DNA from: Bryobacterales bacterium
Lineage (GTDB): Bacteria; Acidobacteriota; Terriglobia; Bryobacterales; Bryobacteraceae
Length of the DNA stretch: 64,000 bases
NCBI GenBank assembly: GCA_016721425.1
Contig: JADKID010000011.1
Location: forward strand, 310,001-374,000
Direction of reading: 5' to 3'
In this document: piece by piece, positions 37,121 to 46,761 of the stretch
Position numbering within the stretch: position 1 is the first letter of the stretch
How the letters are laid out: each line of letters opens with the position of its first letter
Translations under genes and position numbers: made by a program
The notes under the pieces: model-generated
Told to the model about the DNA's origin: nothing
Seen by the model: the letters and a program-made list of their open reading frames with translations, nothing else
The model's database searches: none

Positions 37121-39316
37121 TTAGCGAGCCGGCGTCTTGGCGGTGCTCATCATCTCTTCGATGAGATTGGTGGCGCCGTCCACCTCCGCCATGTTCCACA
37201 GCAGGTAGCGGCTGTCGACATGGATGGACCGCGTGGTGACGGGGTCAAAGAGGAAGTTGGACGCGACGGATTCGTAGGTGCCGTCAAACAGCAAACCCAC
37301 CAGCTCGCCTTTCGAGTTGAGCGTGGGTGAGCCGGAGTTGCCGCCCGTGGTATCCACGGTGGAGAGGAAGTTCACGGGCACGTCGCCGAGGGCCGGATCG
37401 AGATACGGCGTCTTCTTGCCGGCGCGCAGAGCCTTGATGGCGTCGAGCTGAGCCTCGGGCGCGTCGAAATCGCCCTTGCCCGTGTGCTTCTGCAGGATAC
37501 CGGCCAGGGTGGTCTGCGGTTTGTAGAACAGGCCGTCCTTGGCGTCCACTCCCTTCACCTGCCCGTAGGTGACGCGAAGAGTGCTGTTGGCGTCGGGGGC
37601 CACGAGGCCGCCGGCCTTGGCGAGCATGGCCTCCATGTAGCGGGGCGAGAGGCGGGCATAGGCGCCGCCGCGCTCCTTGGCGGCCTCGCGGTTTGCGTCG
37701 AGCATCGGCTCCAGGGCCGCGGCCAGAGCGAGGAACGGATCCTTAGTGGCGATGAGTTCGGCGGTGGTCTTCTCCATGAGGCCGAGGCGGAATGTGCGGT
37801 CGCCGAGCTTGCTGCCGGCGTAGAGTCCCTGGAGATAGGCGTCGATGGCCTTGGCGGAGTCGGCCTTGGCCATACCCGGTCTGAGGCGGAGTTCCTGATC
37901 GAGCGGGGCGATGCGCTGATCGGCCGGGAGCGCTGCGGCCAGGGCGAGCGCCCAGCGCAGGAGGGCCTTGTCGGCAGTGACGTCGAGGGTGCGCTGGATG
38001 CGGTCCTGGCTCTCGCGGATGCGGGACCAGTCTCTCTGTTGGTAGCCGGCTTCGCGGTCCACGTCGGCCTTGGGACGTTCGATGGAAAGGCGATATAAGC
38101 TCTGGGCCGCGCCGAGGTAGCTGGAAGAGCTCATCACGGTCATCAAGGCGGCGGACTGCTCGCGGGTCTTCTCGCTCTCTGCCTGCAAGGCGCGCAGGGC
38201 GGGCAGGACGTCGCCGTACTTTTTCAGGCGTACGGGATCGGCCGCGATCCAGGCCTCCAGGCGTTCCTCCTCGGCCTGCTTTTTGGCGAGGCTGCCGCCC
38301 TTCACCAGCCCTTCGAGCATGCCCTTCTGGTTGGTGAGGCCGTTGTTCAGGCCCTGGACACGTCCGGCCACTTTGATGGCGACGGCCTGATCCTTGGTCA
38401 GTTCAGCCAGGATGGCGAGTTGCTCCTCGGCCAGGCGGACGGCGCGCGGCATGCGCCACTCGGCTGTCTCCTTCACCTGGGCATAGGTCTGATGGCGCTG
38501 GGTGCGGCCCGGGTAGCCGGTGACGAAAACCAGATCGCCGGGCTTGGCGCCGTCTTTGGAGACGCGCAGCCAGTGCTTGGGCTGGAACGGTACGTTGTCT
38601 TTGGAGTAGGCGGCCGGTTTGCCATCCTTGCCCACGTAGGCGCGCAGGAAGCCCCAGTCGCCGGTGTGCCGCGGCCAGCGCCAGTTATCGGTCTCGCCGC
38701 CGAACACGCCGATGCCCTCGGCCGAGGAGTAGACGAGGCGGACGTCCTTGATCTCCATCTGGGCGATCTCGAAGTACTTCAGGCCATCGAAGTAGGACGC
38801 CACAGTGCAGCGCTGACCGCCTTTTTCGCAAGCCGCGACGCGATCCTTGACGCGCCGGTCGATCAGGTTGTAGCGTTCGCGGTCTTTCGCGGCGGGCGGG
38901 ATGCCGCCCGTGATGGCGGTGGTGACGTCGATGACGGAGGTGGTGACGAAGACGCGGGAGCCGGGGCCGTTGGGCAACTCCGCGTCGCGCGTTTTGGCCA
39001 GATAGCCGTCTTTGAGGAGGTTGCGCTGCGGCGTGGAGTTGAACTGCAGGCCGCCGGTGATGCAGTGGTGGTTGGTGACGATGAGGCCATCGGGGGAGAC
39101 GAATGACGCGGTGCAGCCGCCGAGGGAGACGATGGCGCCCATCGGCTGCCCGGTGAGATCGGCGAACGCTTTCGGGTCGCCCTTGAATCCGAGGGCGGTC
39201 AGTTTGCCGGCCAGTTGTGGGATTTGCTGGGGCATCCACATGCCCTCTTCAGCGCGCGCCGCGCCGGTGAGCAGCGCCACGCCGATGCACAGGTTGATTG
39301 TTTTTAGGTGTTTCAA
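37121..39316 (-). CDS. S46-family peptidase (dipeptidyl-peptidase 7/11-like)
   Basis: 731 residues with signal peptide (ending LLTGAARA). N-terminal EEGMWMPQQIP and LGGCTASFVSPDGLIVTNHHC hold the catalytic His; TDNWRWPRHTGDW the Asp; TTGGNSGSPTLN the Ser: the S46 triad. Downstream FDGTYES is the specificity region; Gly there is the DPP7-like state for hydrophobic P1 residues, rather than the Arg of DPP11. Length fits (about 700-720). Removes dipeptides from peptides in the periplasm. Confidence 0.93.
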   Translation of the reverse strand: MKHLKTINLCIGVALLTGAARAEEGMWMPQQIPQLAGKLTALGFKGDPKAFADLTGQPMGAIVSLGGCTASFVSPDGLIVTNHHCITGGLQFNSTPQRNLLKDGYLAKTRDAELPNGPGSRVFVTTSVIDVTTAITGGIPPAAKDRERYNLIDRRVKDRVAACEKGGQRCTVASYFDGLKYFEIAQMEIKDVRLVYSSAEGIGVFGGETDNWRWPRHTGDWGFLRAYVGKDGKPAAYSKDNVPFQPKHWLRVSKDGAKPGDLVFVTGYPGRTQRHQTYAQVKETAEWRMPRAVRLAEEQLAILAELTKDQAVAIKVAGRVQGLNNGLTNQKGMLEGLVKGGSLAKKQAEEERLEAWIAADPVRLKKYGDVLPALRALQAESEKTREQSAALMTVMSSSSYLGAAQSLYRLSIERPKADVDREAGYQQRDWSRIRESQDRIQRTLDVTADKALLRWALALAAALPADQRIAPLDQELRLRPGMAKADSAKAIDAYLQGLYAGSKLGDRTFRLGLMEKTTAELIATKDPFLALAAALEPMLDANREAAKERGGAYARLSPRYMEAMLAKAGGLVAPDANSTLRVTYGQVKGVDAKDGLFYKPQTTLAGILQKHTGKGDFDAPEAQLDAIKALRAGKKTPYLDPALGDVPVNFLSTVDTTGGNSGSPTLNSKGELVGLLFDGTYESVASNFLFDPVTTRSIHVDSRYLLWNMAEVDGATNLIEEMMSTAKTPAR

Positions 39317-39445
39317 GCCGGATAGTCCTCAATAGTTATGAATTCGCACACGATGCGATTGCCGCGCCCGCGTACAGACGCTTCCGCCCCGAGGATAGCA
39401 CCGCCGGGCGGGAAGGTGAAGTTTGGCGGCTGGCGCTGTTACACA

Positions 39446-39504
39446 CGAAAGCCCTCCTGAGCGATGCGGGCCGTTGGGGCCGTGGCATCGCCGGAGGGCT
39501 TTCG
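39446..39504 (-). terminator. Long hairpin downstream of the TonB-dependent receptor gene
   Basis: A 12-base stem CGAAAGCCCTCC/GGAGGGCTTTCG encloses a second 7-base stem GCGATGC/GCATCGC and a GGCC/GGCC tip, 59 bases in all, 28 bases after the receptor stop on the minus strand. Very stable; only a weak T-rich stretch follows, so a 3'-end stabiliser or bidirectional role is also possible. Confidence 0.55.
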
Positions 39505-39532
39505 CTGACTTAGGGTGAACCGCGAGGTTCGC

Positions 39533-42500
39533 TTAGAAGTCGAAGCGCAGGTTGAACTGAATCACACGGGCCAAGCCGCGCTGGGAGGTGACGCGGCCGA
39601 AGTTGGTGTTGGTGGGGTCCAGGTTCGGGCCGCTGAAGTTGGCGTGATTGGTGGCGTTCAGCATGTCGACGGAGAAACGGGCGTTGATGCCCTGTTCCGG
39701 CTTGATGGGGAACACGCGCTCGACCTTGAGATCGAGGTTCATGATGCCGTCGGCGCGGAGGCTATCGAGACGGATGGGGAAGACCCGCTCGTGATAGGAG
39801 CCGGGCTGGGCGGAGGAGCGGCCCTCAAAGCCGGTGAAGCCGGTAGGGGGAGCGCCGGTGCCGGTCCAGGCGATGGACTTATCGAACCACTGAAGGATGT
39901 CCTTGCTGCGCGAGGCGTCGGAGTTGAACAAAGTCGCGAGCTGGTTCTGATCGCCGTAGAAGAAGCGGTTGCCCCAATCGCCGGTGCCGGGTCCGCTCTG
40001 GAGCTGGTAGACGCCGGAGATGTTCCAGTTGCCGACCAGGTAGCTCATGAAGCCGTCGCTGACGTGGCTGCGACCCTTGCCGAACGGCAGTTCGTAGATG
40101 GCGGTCAACGCGATGCGGTGGGGCAGGGTCTGGTTGTTCGGGCGCTCGGTGGGGCTGGCGTCGTACTCGTTCGCCATCCAGTCGGAGACGCGGGACATGG
40201 CGCCGGTGTACATGAATGTGGCCTGGAAGCCCTTTGTGTAGCGGCGTTCCACCAGGACCTGGATGTCGTGGTAGGTGGTGTAGCCGTTGCGGCTATCTTC
40301 GCCGATGCGGCCCGGCATGCGGAAGTTGCCATAGGAGGGGAAGTTCCGCAGAAGGCGGTTGCGGGCCATATTGGCGCCCGTGAAGAAGCCCTGGCCCGAC
40401 ATGTAGCGGTACAGCGTCGGAGTGGAGGACTGGAGAGCCGAGAGGTTCTTGATGTTGTAGGGATTGGCGGCGTTCGCGTTCAGGAAGTTGTCGTTGGCCT
40501 GATCGCGCACCATGCCCTTGGTCCAATATTGTGCGGGCAGGAAATTGACGCGAGTCAGAACGGGCTGGGTCGAGTACGAGCCGTTGTAGGAGACATCGAC
40601 CATGGTGTTGCGAATGATCTCGCGCTGGACGCCGATTCTCCAACGCTGCTGTAGGGCGGGCTTATAGTCCCAGGGGAGTGCGGTGAGATCGGAGTTGTAC
40701 AGGGGGAACATCCCCAATGCTTCGCGGTAGGGATCGTCGAAGCGGGTACCGCCGGAGGCGGCACGGACCGGGAATGGGTCGTTCATCGGAGTCCTACCGG
40801 TTGCTAGAGTACCGATGTCGCCGACGCCGCAGCAGAAGGTGAGACCGGAGTCGTTGCTGATAGGGGTACTGGTGGGCTGATTGAACCCGGTGGTGTTGGG
40901 CCGGTCGTTCGAGACGTTCAGGGTGTCGGCATACATGCCATAGCCGCCCCGGATGACCGTCTTGTTGTTCATGCTGTATACGAGGCCGACCTTGGGCAGC
41001 CAGTTGGTGACTCCGCTCGTAGCTGTGGGGTAGTCGCCGGTGCCGAGGTAAGCAGTGCCGCCGTTGGCCTTAAATTGCGAGGCGGGCAGTTCAGCGATGG
41101 GAGCGTTGGCGTAGGCCGCTTGCACCATGCTGCTGATTGGGGTTGCGCCATCGAGGAAGACAGCGGAGATGCCTCGGTTGTAACGCTCGCTGGTGCCGCC
41201 TTCCCGTTCGTAACGCAGGCCAAGCGAGAGGCGCAGCTTGGAGCTGAGGCGCCAATCGTCCTGAAAGAACAATGCTCGGCGCGGGGTGCGCCAATAGGCG
41301 GAGTCGTTGGTGTCGATGCTGATGCCGTTGGGAACGCCCATCATGAAGGATGCCCAGTCGTGCACGTGGTTGACGGCCAGGTTGTCGATGTTCGATGCTC
41401 GGGTCCAACTGTTACGGAACTGGTAGAGGCCGGTGCTGCTGCCAGGGCCGCTGGACGCAAACAGGTTGCGCCGCTCCTGCCAGCCATACTTGAACGAATG
41501 GTTGCCCTTGATGGTGGTCATCGCGGTACGGAACTCGTATGTATTCGACTTGGAGGAGATGGTGGGATAGCTGCCCCCGACGTCGGCGATTGTGTCGAAG
41601 TCGAGCCGCGGTAGGAGGGTGTTGGAACCAGCACGGGCATCGATGTACGCAGGCAAGCCCACCTGGGCGGCGGTGATGGCGGTACGGGAAGTGTTGCGCT
41701 CGCCCTCCTCGAAACGGGAAACGCCGAAGTTGCTATCCAGGATGTTATTGGGGTTGATCGTCCAGAGGTAGCCGACGTTGGCGCCCTTGTTGATGCGAGT
41801 GAGGCCGTTGGAGTGGAGACCGCGGGCGGTCTCGTAGGTCCAATCGTATTCGTCGGCCAGCCGGTCGTTCCACTGCCACCGGAAATTCACGCGGTGGTTC
41901 TGCGTGACGGCAAAGTCGTAGCGGTTGACGATGGAGTTGAACTTCTCGTCCTTTGGCATGGCGGTGGCGAGGTAGTTGTTCGCCAACTCGGCCGAAACGA
42001 GGCCCGGAACGTTATTCGGATTGGGGAAGAGCTTTGAATAGTAGGCGTACGTTGGATTCAGAATCGGGATGCCCTTGTTCCCGGGGAACGGGGTGCGAGT
42101 GACCGTTGAGCCCACCAGTCGGGCCGAGCGCGGATCGTAGATGGTGAAGCGGTTGGCGCCGTTGGGGATGGTCAGGAAGTAGGAGAAATCGCCCTGTTTC
42201 ATGGCCTCACTTGGTACGGTCCGGTTCACGGAATCGGTTGTTTCCGCCTTGGACTGGCGGATGCCGTTCCAGGTAATTGTCCAGAAGAGCCGGTCCTTCA
42301 GGTTCAAAACCTTGGGGATGAAGACGGGGCCGGATGCGGAAAAGCCGTAGTTGTTGGAGCGGCCGGTGGCCTGCTTCTGGCGCTTGTTGGGGTCGATGGT
42401 CCCAGTGCGGACGCCGGCGTCGAATGGCTCGCGGGTGAAGAACGGCGTGGCGTTCCAGCGCTGTTGCCAGTGCTGATCGAATACTGAGCCGTGCAGCTTG

Positions 42501-43237
42501 TTGGTGCCGGACTTGGAGCTGACGTTGATGGACGCGCCGGAGGTGAAGCCCTGGCTGGCGTCGAAGTTCGAAGTTTCGAGCTTGAACTCGCCGACGGCGT
42601 CGGCGGGCGGGGTGAAGCCGACGCGGCGGCCGGTGCCGGTGACGGACATGCCGTCCATCGTGTATTCGTTCTGGCCAACGCCGCCCATGGTGTTGAAGGA
42701 GGACGTGCCGCCGTTGTCAAACGGGCGGCGGTATTCGGGCTGGCCGGTCCACTGCATGCCGGGGGCGAGGGCCGAGAGCGCGAAGGGGTTGAGATCCGAG
42801 AACGGCAGGTTGACCACCTGGCGGGAATCCAGGACGCGGCCGCCGCTGGCTGAGGTCGTTTCCAGCAAGGGGGCGTCGCCGGTGACTTCCACGGTTTCGG
42901 CGACGGCGCCGACTTCGAGAATGACGGGGATCTCGAGCTTGGAGCCCACGTTCACGACGAGGTCCTTACGGTTGACCTTCTTGAAGCCGCCGGCCTCCAC
43001 CGCGATGGAATAAGTAGAGGGTTCGAGGAAGTTAATTTCGTAATATCCGGTGTCGTTCGTAACGGCGCGCCGGACTTCATTCGTCTGAGTGTTTGTAGCA
43101 GCAACTTTGGCGCCGGGGACAACAGCGCCTGAAGGATCGGTGACGCGGCCGGTAATGCCGCCACGCGAGTCTTGACCGAGCAGAGTCAAGGCGCAAAGAG
43201 CCAGCAGTGAAACTCCCACGAGGAGCTTACGGAACAT
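39533..43237 (-). CDS. Oar-like TonB-dependent outer-membrane receptor with N-terminal CarboxypepD_reg domain
   Basis: 1234 residues. Signal peptide ends LALCALTLLGQ. Residues about 26-110 are a carboxypeptidase-regulatory beta-sandwich (GGITGRVTDPSGAVVPGAKV ... DTGYYEINFLEPSTYSI). A plug domain follows (VEVTGDAPLLETTSASG; PFALSALAPGMQWTG), then a large barrel ending FNLRFDF with a C-terminal Phe. This type is massively expanded in Acidobacteriota and thought to import glycans or peptides. GGGAGG lies 11 bases before the ATG. Promoter and palindrome are recognisable upstream. Confidence 0.93.
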   Translation of the reverse strand: MFRKLLVGVSLLALCALTLLGQDSRGGITGRVTDPSGAVVPGAKVAATNTQTNEVRRAVTNDTGYYEINFLEPSTYSIAVEAGGFKKVNRKDLVVNVGSKLEIPVILEVGAVAETVEVTGDAPLLETTSASGGRVLDSRQVVNLPFSDLNPFALSALAPGMQWTGQPEYRRPFDNGGTSSFNTMGGVGQNEYTMDGMSVTGTGRRVGFTPPADAVGEFKLETSNFDASQGFTSGASINVSSKSGTNKLHGSVFDQHWQQRWNATPFFTREPFDAGVRTGTIDPNKRQKQATGRSNNYGFSASGPVFIPKVLNLKDRLFWTITWNGIRQSKAETTDSVNRTVPSEAMKQGDFSYFLTIPNGANRFTIYDPRSARLVGSTVTRTPFPGNKGIPILNPTYAYYSKLFPNPNNVPGLVSAELANNYLATAMPKDEKFNSIVNRYDFAVTQNHRVNFRWQWNDRLADEYDWTYETARGLHSNGLTRINKGANVGYLWTINPNNILDSNFGVSRFEEGERNTSRTAITAAQVGLPAYIDARAGSNTLLPRLDFDTIADVGGSYPTISSKSNTYEFRTAMTTIKGNHSFKYGWQERRNLFASSGPGSSTGLYQFRNSWTRASNIDNLAVNHVHDWASFMMGVPNGISIDTNDSAYWRTPRRALFFQDDWRLSSKLRLSLGLRYEREGGTSERYNRGISAVFLDGATPISSMVQAAYANAPIAELPASQFKANGGTAYLGTGDYPTATSGVTNWLPKVGLVYSMNNKTVIRGGYGMYADTLNVSNDRPNTTGFNQPTSTPISNDSGLTFCCGVGDIGTLATGRTPMNDPFPVRAASGGTRFDDPYREALGMFPLYNSDLTALPWDYKPALQQRWRIGVQREIIRNTMVDVSYNGSYSTQPVLTRVNFLPAQYWTKGMVRDQANDNFLNANAANPYNIKNLSALQSSTPTLYRYMSGQGFFTGANMARNRLLRNFPSYGNFRMPGRIGEDSRNGYTTYHDIQVLVERRYTKGFQATFMYTGAMSRVSDWMANEYDASPTERPNNQTLPHRIALTAIYELPFGKGRSHVSDGFMSYLVGNWNISGVYQLQSGPGTGDWGNRFFYGDQNQLATLFNSDASRSKDILQWFDKSIAWTGTGAPPTGFTGFEGRSSAQPGSYHERVFPIRLDSLRADGIMNLDLKVERVFPIKPEQGINARFSVDMLNATNHANFSGPNLDPTNTNFGRVTSQRGLARVIQFNLRFDF

Positions 43238-43262
43238 AGAACTGACCTCCCTGAAGAGCGAG

Positions 43263-43278
43263 CATGGAACATTCCATG
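43263..43278. promoter_or_regulatory. Palindrome at the receptor transcription start, possible operator
   Basis: CATGGAA-CA-TTCCATG is a perfect 7-base inverted repeat lying just downstream of the predicted -10 element, at about +5 to +20 of the transcript. That is a typical repressor position; a leader-RNA hairpin is the alternative. Confidence 0.45.
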
Positions 43279-43289
43279 TAGCTTGCAGG

Positions 43290-43318
43290 ATTAAACCAGA
43301 TTCAGAGGCTCAGGTCAA
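43290..43318 (-). promoter_or_regulatory. Sigma-70-like promoter for the TonB-dependent receptor
   Basis: TTGACC (43313-43318, minus strand) and TTTAAT (43290-43295) are 17 bases apart. The leader would be about 45 bases and contains GGGAGG before the ATG at 43237. Confidence 0.6.
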
Positions 43319-43328
43319 GGGTGGGGGC

Positions 43329-43352
43329 GCGCCACTGGTATGCCAGTGGCGC
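43329..43352 (-). terminator. Hairpin downstream of the MscS gene
   Basis: GCGCCACTGG-CATA-CCAGTGGCGC on the minus strand: a perfect 10-pair stem with a 4-base loop, 18 bases after the MscS stop. No T-run follows. Confidence 0.5.
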
Positions 43353-43370
43353 ACTCCTGGCGCCCCGCGA

Positions 43371-44177
43371 CTAGACGTTTTTGATGGCGTAGGCCGGCAT
43401 GGGCGCCGGGAAGACGGCATCACCTAGAACCTCGCGGATCGCCATATTGGTGTCGAAGTAAACCTGCCAGTAATGATCGTTGTGGCAATAGGGGCGGACC
43501 GCCAGCACAGGTCCGGCGGGCGTGAAGGTGAGAATCACGACGTCGGGCGCGGGTTCCTGCTTCACATTCGGGATGGCCAGGACGGCCTGCTTGAGCCGGG
43601 CGATGGCGACATGCGCATCGGCGCCGCCGGAGATCTGGGCGACCAGATCCACGCGCCGGTACGGATTGGCGGTGAAGTTCTGGATGTTGTCGCTGAAGAG
43701 TTTGTTGTTGCCGACATAGGTGCGGACGTTGTCGCCCGTGTTGACAGTTGTCACGAACAAGCCGATCTCCTCGACGGCGCCGGTGGTGCCGCCGGCGGAG
43801 ATGAAATCACCTACCTTGAACGGGCGCAGGACGACGAGGAAGACGCCGGCGGCAAAGTTGGCGAGCAAGCCGCCCCAGGCGCTGCCGATGGCGAGGCCGG
43901 CTCCGGCGAGGAGGGCGGCAAAGGTGGTGGTTTGGACGCCGAAGTAGCCGAGGATGGCGACTACGAGGGTGATGTTGAGGACGACGGAAATGGTGTTGCC
44001 GGCGAAGCGCAATAGAGTAGGCTCCAGGTGCTGGCGGCTGAGCGCCTTTTGCACCAGGCCCACGGCGAAGCCGATGAGCCAGCGGCCGACGATGTAGAGC
44101 GCGAGGGCGCCGAGGATCTGCAAGCCGACGTCGGCGAGCTTGTTTTGCAGAAAGTGCGAAATACTGTTCCAATCCAT
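43371..44177 (-). CDS. Small-conductance mechanosensitive channel (MscS family)
   Basis: 268 residues. The ATG at 44177 is preferred because GGAGG sits eight bases upstream; a TTG further out would place that site inside the gene. Three membrane segments, the third being the Gly/Ala-rich pore helix (LLAGAGLAIGSAWGGLLANFAAG), followed by the MscS beta domain (RPFKVGDFISAGGTTGAVEEIGLFVTTV) and the C-terminal alpha/beta domain. Inner membrane; relieves osmotic downshock. Confidence 0.93.
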   Translation of the reverse strand: MDWNSISHFLQNKLADVGLQILGALALYIVGRWLIGFAVGLVQKALSRQHLEPTLLRFAGNTISVVLNITLVVAILGYFGVQTTTFAALLAGAGLAIGSAWGGLLANFAAGVFLVVLRPFKVGDFISAGGTTGAVEEIGLFVTTVNTGDNVRTYVGNNKLFSDNIQNFTANPYRRVDLVAQISGGADAHVAIARLKQAVLAIPNVKQEPAPDVVILTFTPAGPVLAVRPYCHNDHYWQVYFDTNMAIREVLGDAVFPAPMPAYAIKNV

Positions 44178-44225
44178 GCGGAAGACCTCCAAGAGTGCCG
44201 CTTCGTGCGGCTATCCTGAGTTGAG

Positions 44226-45566
44226 ATGACACTCTCCTCCTCACGGACTTACTTTTACCCGCTGGGCGCCGCGCTGATTTGCGCGCTGGCGGCCTTTGCA
44301 CAGAAGCCGCCGCAGGCGCTGCATCCCACGATCGAGAAGGTGACGTCGGGAGTTTCGGAAGAGCGCGTGGGGGCCGTTCTGAAGAAGCTGGAGAGCTTTG
44401 AGACGCGGGATTCCAACGGTGTGGTGGCCGGACCGGGCAAGGGCATTGTGGCGGCGCGGGAGTGGATTGCGGCGGAGTTCCGTTCGTACAGCCCGCGGCT
44501 GGCTGTGCGGTTTGACGCCCATGCGGCGAAGAAGGGCACCCGCATCGTGCGGGATACGGAGATTGTCAACGTGGTGGCGGTGCTGCCGGGCAGGATTCAC
44601 CCGGAGGTGCACGTGCTGGTGGGCGGGCACTACGACACGATGCACATGAAGCTGAAGGGCACGGCGCTGGATGCCGAGGCGACGGCCGCCGCCGAGTACT
44701 CACCCGGGGTTTCCGACAACGCCAGCGGCACTGCCTGCGTGATGGAACTGGCGCGGGTGATGAGCCAGTATGAGTTTGACAAGACGATCGTGTTCATCGC
44801 CTTTGCTGGCGAGGAGCAGGGGTTGCTGGGTGCAACGGGGTATGCCAAGCGCGCCAAGGAAACCAAGGAGACGGTGGAGGCGCTGCTCAATGTGGACACC
44901 ATCGGGACGAACGTCACCGGCAATGGCATCCAGGCCGGCCAGCGCGTGAATGTCTATTCGGGCGATCCGATGGACTCGCCCTCGCGCTCGCTGGCGCGCT
45001 ACATGCGAGAGATTTCGGAGCGGTATCTGCCGGAGTTGAGCATCAACGCGGTTTTCCGGGCGGATCGCTTTGGGCGGGGTGGCGACCACACGCCGTTTCA
45101 CGCCGAGGGATTCGCAGCCGTGCGGGTGACGACGCCGGCGGAGCAACTGGAGAATCAGCACAACGAGAAAGACACGCTGGACCGCGTATCTATTCCCTAT
45201 ACGACGCTGGTGACGCGGGGCGTGGGGGCGACCTTGGCCTCGCTGGCCCTGGCGCCGCGGCCGCCGGTACTCTCCACGCCGGGCCGCGGCACGAGCCGCT
45301 ACGACGCTGCGATGAAGTGGAAGCTCCCGGAGGCGGAGCCGGACCTGGCCGGATACCTGGTGCTGCTGCGGAGCACTACCGCGCCCTATTGGGAGCGCGA
45401 GATCTTCGTGGGCCAGCGTGAGGAGTACACGCTGAAGAACGTCTCGATTGACGAGGTGGTGTTGGGGGTGCGGGCCGTGGACGTGGATGGCGTGGCCGGA
45501 CTGGTGAGCACGGCGGCCGGCCCCGGGCGGAGAGTGCCTACAGCCGTTCCAGCAACTGGGCGCTGA
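44226..45566 (+). CDS. Secreted M28-family aminopeptidase
   Basis: 446 residues, signal peptide ending ALAAFAQ. Zinc-site residues: H135 and D137 in GGHYDT, D164 in SDNASG, E196/E197 in GEEQGL, D224 in NVDTIG, H292 in FHAEG: the complete co-catalytic set. Residues about 345-446 form an extra domain resembling a fibronectin type III fold (PDLAGYLVLLRSTTAPYWE). The last 29 bases overlap the convergent AGE gene. Confidence 0.9.
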   Translation: MTLSSSRTYFYPLGAALICALAAFAQKPPQALHPTIEKVTSGVSEERVGAVLKKLESFETRDSNGVVAGPGKGIVAAREWIAAEFRSYSPRLAVRFDAHAAKKGTRIVRDTEIVNVVAVLPGRIHPEVHVLVGGHYDTMHMKLKGTALDAEATAAAEYSPGVSDNASGTACVMELARVMSQYEFDKTIVFIAFAGEEQGLLGATGYAKRAKETKETVEALLNVDTIGTNVTGNGIQAGQRVNVYSGDPMDSPSRSLARYMREISERYLPELSINAVFRADRFGRGGDHTPFHAEGFAAVRVTTPAEQLENQHNEKDTLDRVSIPYTTLVTRGVGATLASLALAPRPPVLSTPGRGTSRYDAAMKWKLPEAEPDLAGYLVLLRSTTAPYWEREIFVGQREEYTLKNVSIDEVVLGVRAVDVDGVAGLVSTAAGPGRRVPTAVPATGR

Positions 45567-46674
45567 ACAGCAGCGCGCGCGGGATGTGGAAGCATCCCTT
45601 ATAGTTGTTGCCCTTGAGCGTGTGGGACGGCGTGCCATCGCGGTGGAGATAGCCGTACCACTCGCCGTGGGCCTGGTCCGGGAAGTGACTCCAGGTGTAT
45701 TGGTGGACCTGCTCAAACCAGCGCAGCCATTGCTCATTGCGCGTCCGCTGGAAGGCGCAGAGCAGCGCGTACATGGCTTCGGCATGCACCCACCAGAGCT
45801 TCATATCGGACTCGAGTTGCAGCATGGGCCGCTCGTCGATATCGGCGAAGTAGAAGAACCCGCCGTGCTTCTTATCCCAGCAGAACTCCATGGCTCCTTC
45901 GAGGGAGCGGAAGAGCATGGCCTCCACTTCGGGGTCCGGGCAGACGTCGAGCGCGCGGAAGAGGAACCACGAGATCTCAAAGATGCTGCCGGCGCAGATC
46001 AGGCGGCCATCGGGATAGGTGCGGCGCAGAGCGGGATCGATGGCTGCGTTCTCGTAGAGCAACTGGCGCGACGGCTCGTAGTGCATGCGGATCTGTTGCA
46101 GGCACCAGGGCAGGGCATCGGCGCGACCGAGCTCCAACGCGAGCGAGCAGATCACGTAGATATCGGCCAGTTGGCTATAGGCGACGCCGCCGGCCATGGC
46201 GGGGCGGCCCAGCGGCGCGGGATCAGCGATCCACTGCTGCACCTTGGCGAAGAGCTCCAAGGCCTTGGCGCGATAGGAGGCGTCACCGGTGGCGCGGGCG
46301 TATTCGGCAAAACCGAGGGCCACGAAGACGGCGGCATACGGTTTGCGCTGGTAAAAGGATGGCTCGCCCTGGCGGGTGAGCGAGAAGTAGCAGCGGCCCT
46401 GGGGATCAAAGGCGTGGTCGCGCAGGAACTCGGCGCCGAGGCGGGCAGCATCGAGCCACTCGTGGCGGGGGGCCACCTCGTTGTAGAGGCGGGCCAGGGT
46501 CCAAACCTGCCGGCCGTTCAGCCAGATGTACTTGCGGGTATCGTAAACGGCGCCTTCGCGGTCCAGGCAGGTGAAGAAGCCGCCGTGTTCGCGGTCCAGC
46601 GAGTGGTTCATCCAGAAGGGGATGACGGACTCGAATAGATTGGCCTCGAGTTGACCGTGGAGTTGTTTCAGCAT
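45538..46674 (-). CDS. N-acylglucosamine 2-epimerase (AGE)-family protein
   Basis: 378 residues starting at the ATG at 46674, with GGAGGTC in front. Typical (alpha/alpha)6-barrel pattern: SLDREHGGFFTCLDREG, YIWLNGRQVWTLARLYN, AMEFCWDKKHGGFFYFAD, DMKLWWVHAEAMYALL, GEWYGYLHRDG. Catalyses epimerisation or isomerisation of N-acetylglucosamine/mannosamine, mannose or cellobiose; exact sugar not resolvable. Divergent from a sialidase 87 bases away, pointing to amino-sugar or sialic-acid use. Confidence 0.88.
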   Translation of the reverse strand: MLKQLHGQLEANLFESVIPFWMNHSLDREHGGFFTCLDREGAVYDTRKYIWLNGRQVWTLARLYNEVAPRHEWLDAARLGAEFLRDHAFDPQGRCYFSLTRQGEPSFYQRKPYAAVFVALGFAEYARATGDASYRAKALELFAKVQQWIADPAPLGRPAMAGGVAYSQLADIYVICSLALELGRADALPWCLQQIRMHYEPSRQLLYENAAIDPALRRTYPDGRLICAGSIFEISWFLFRALDVCPDPEVEAMLFRSLEGAMEFCWDKKHGGFFYFADIDERPMLQLESDMKLWWVHAEAMYALLCAFQRTRNEQWLRWFEQVHQYTWSHFPDQAHGEWYGYLHRDGTPSHTLKGNNYKGCFHIPRALLFSAQLLERL

Positions 46675-46761
46675 GGGTGGACCTCCAGGCGGCGAAGTAC
46701 AGCCCTCTCGTCTCTCCAGTTTAGCGGATCGGAATGTTGGACAATAGCAGCCAGATCCACC

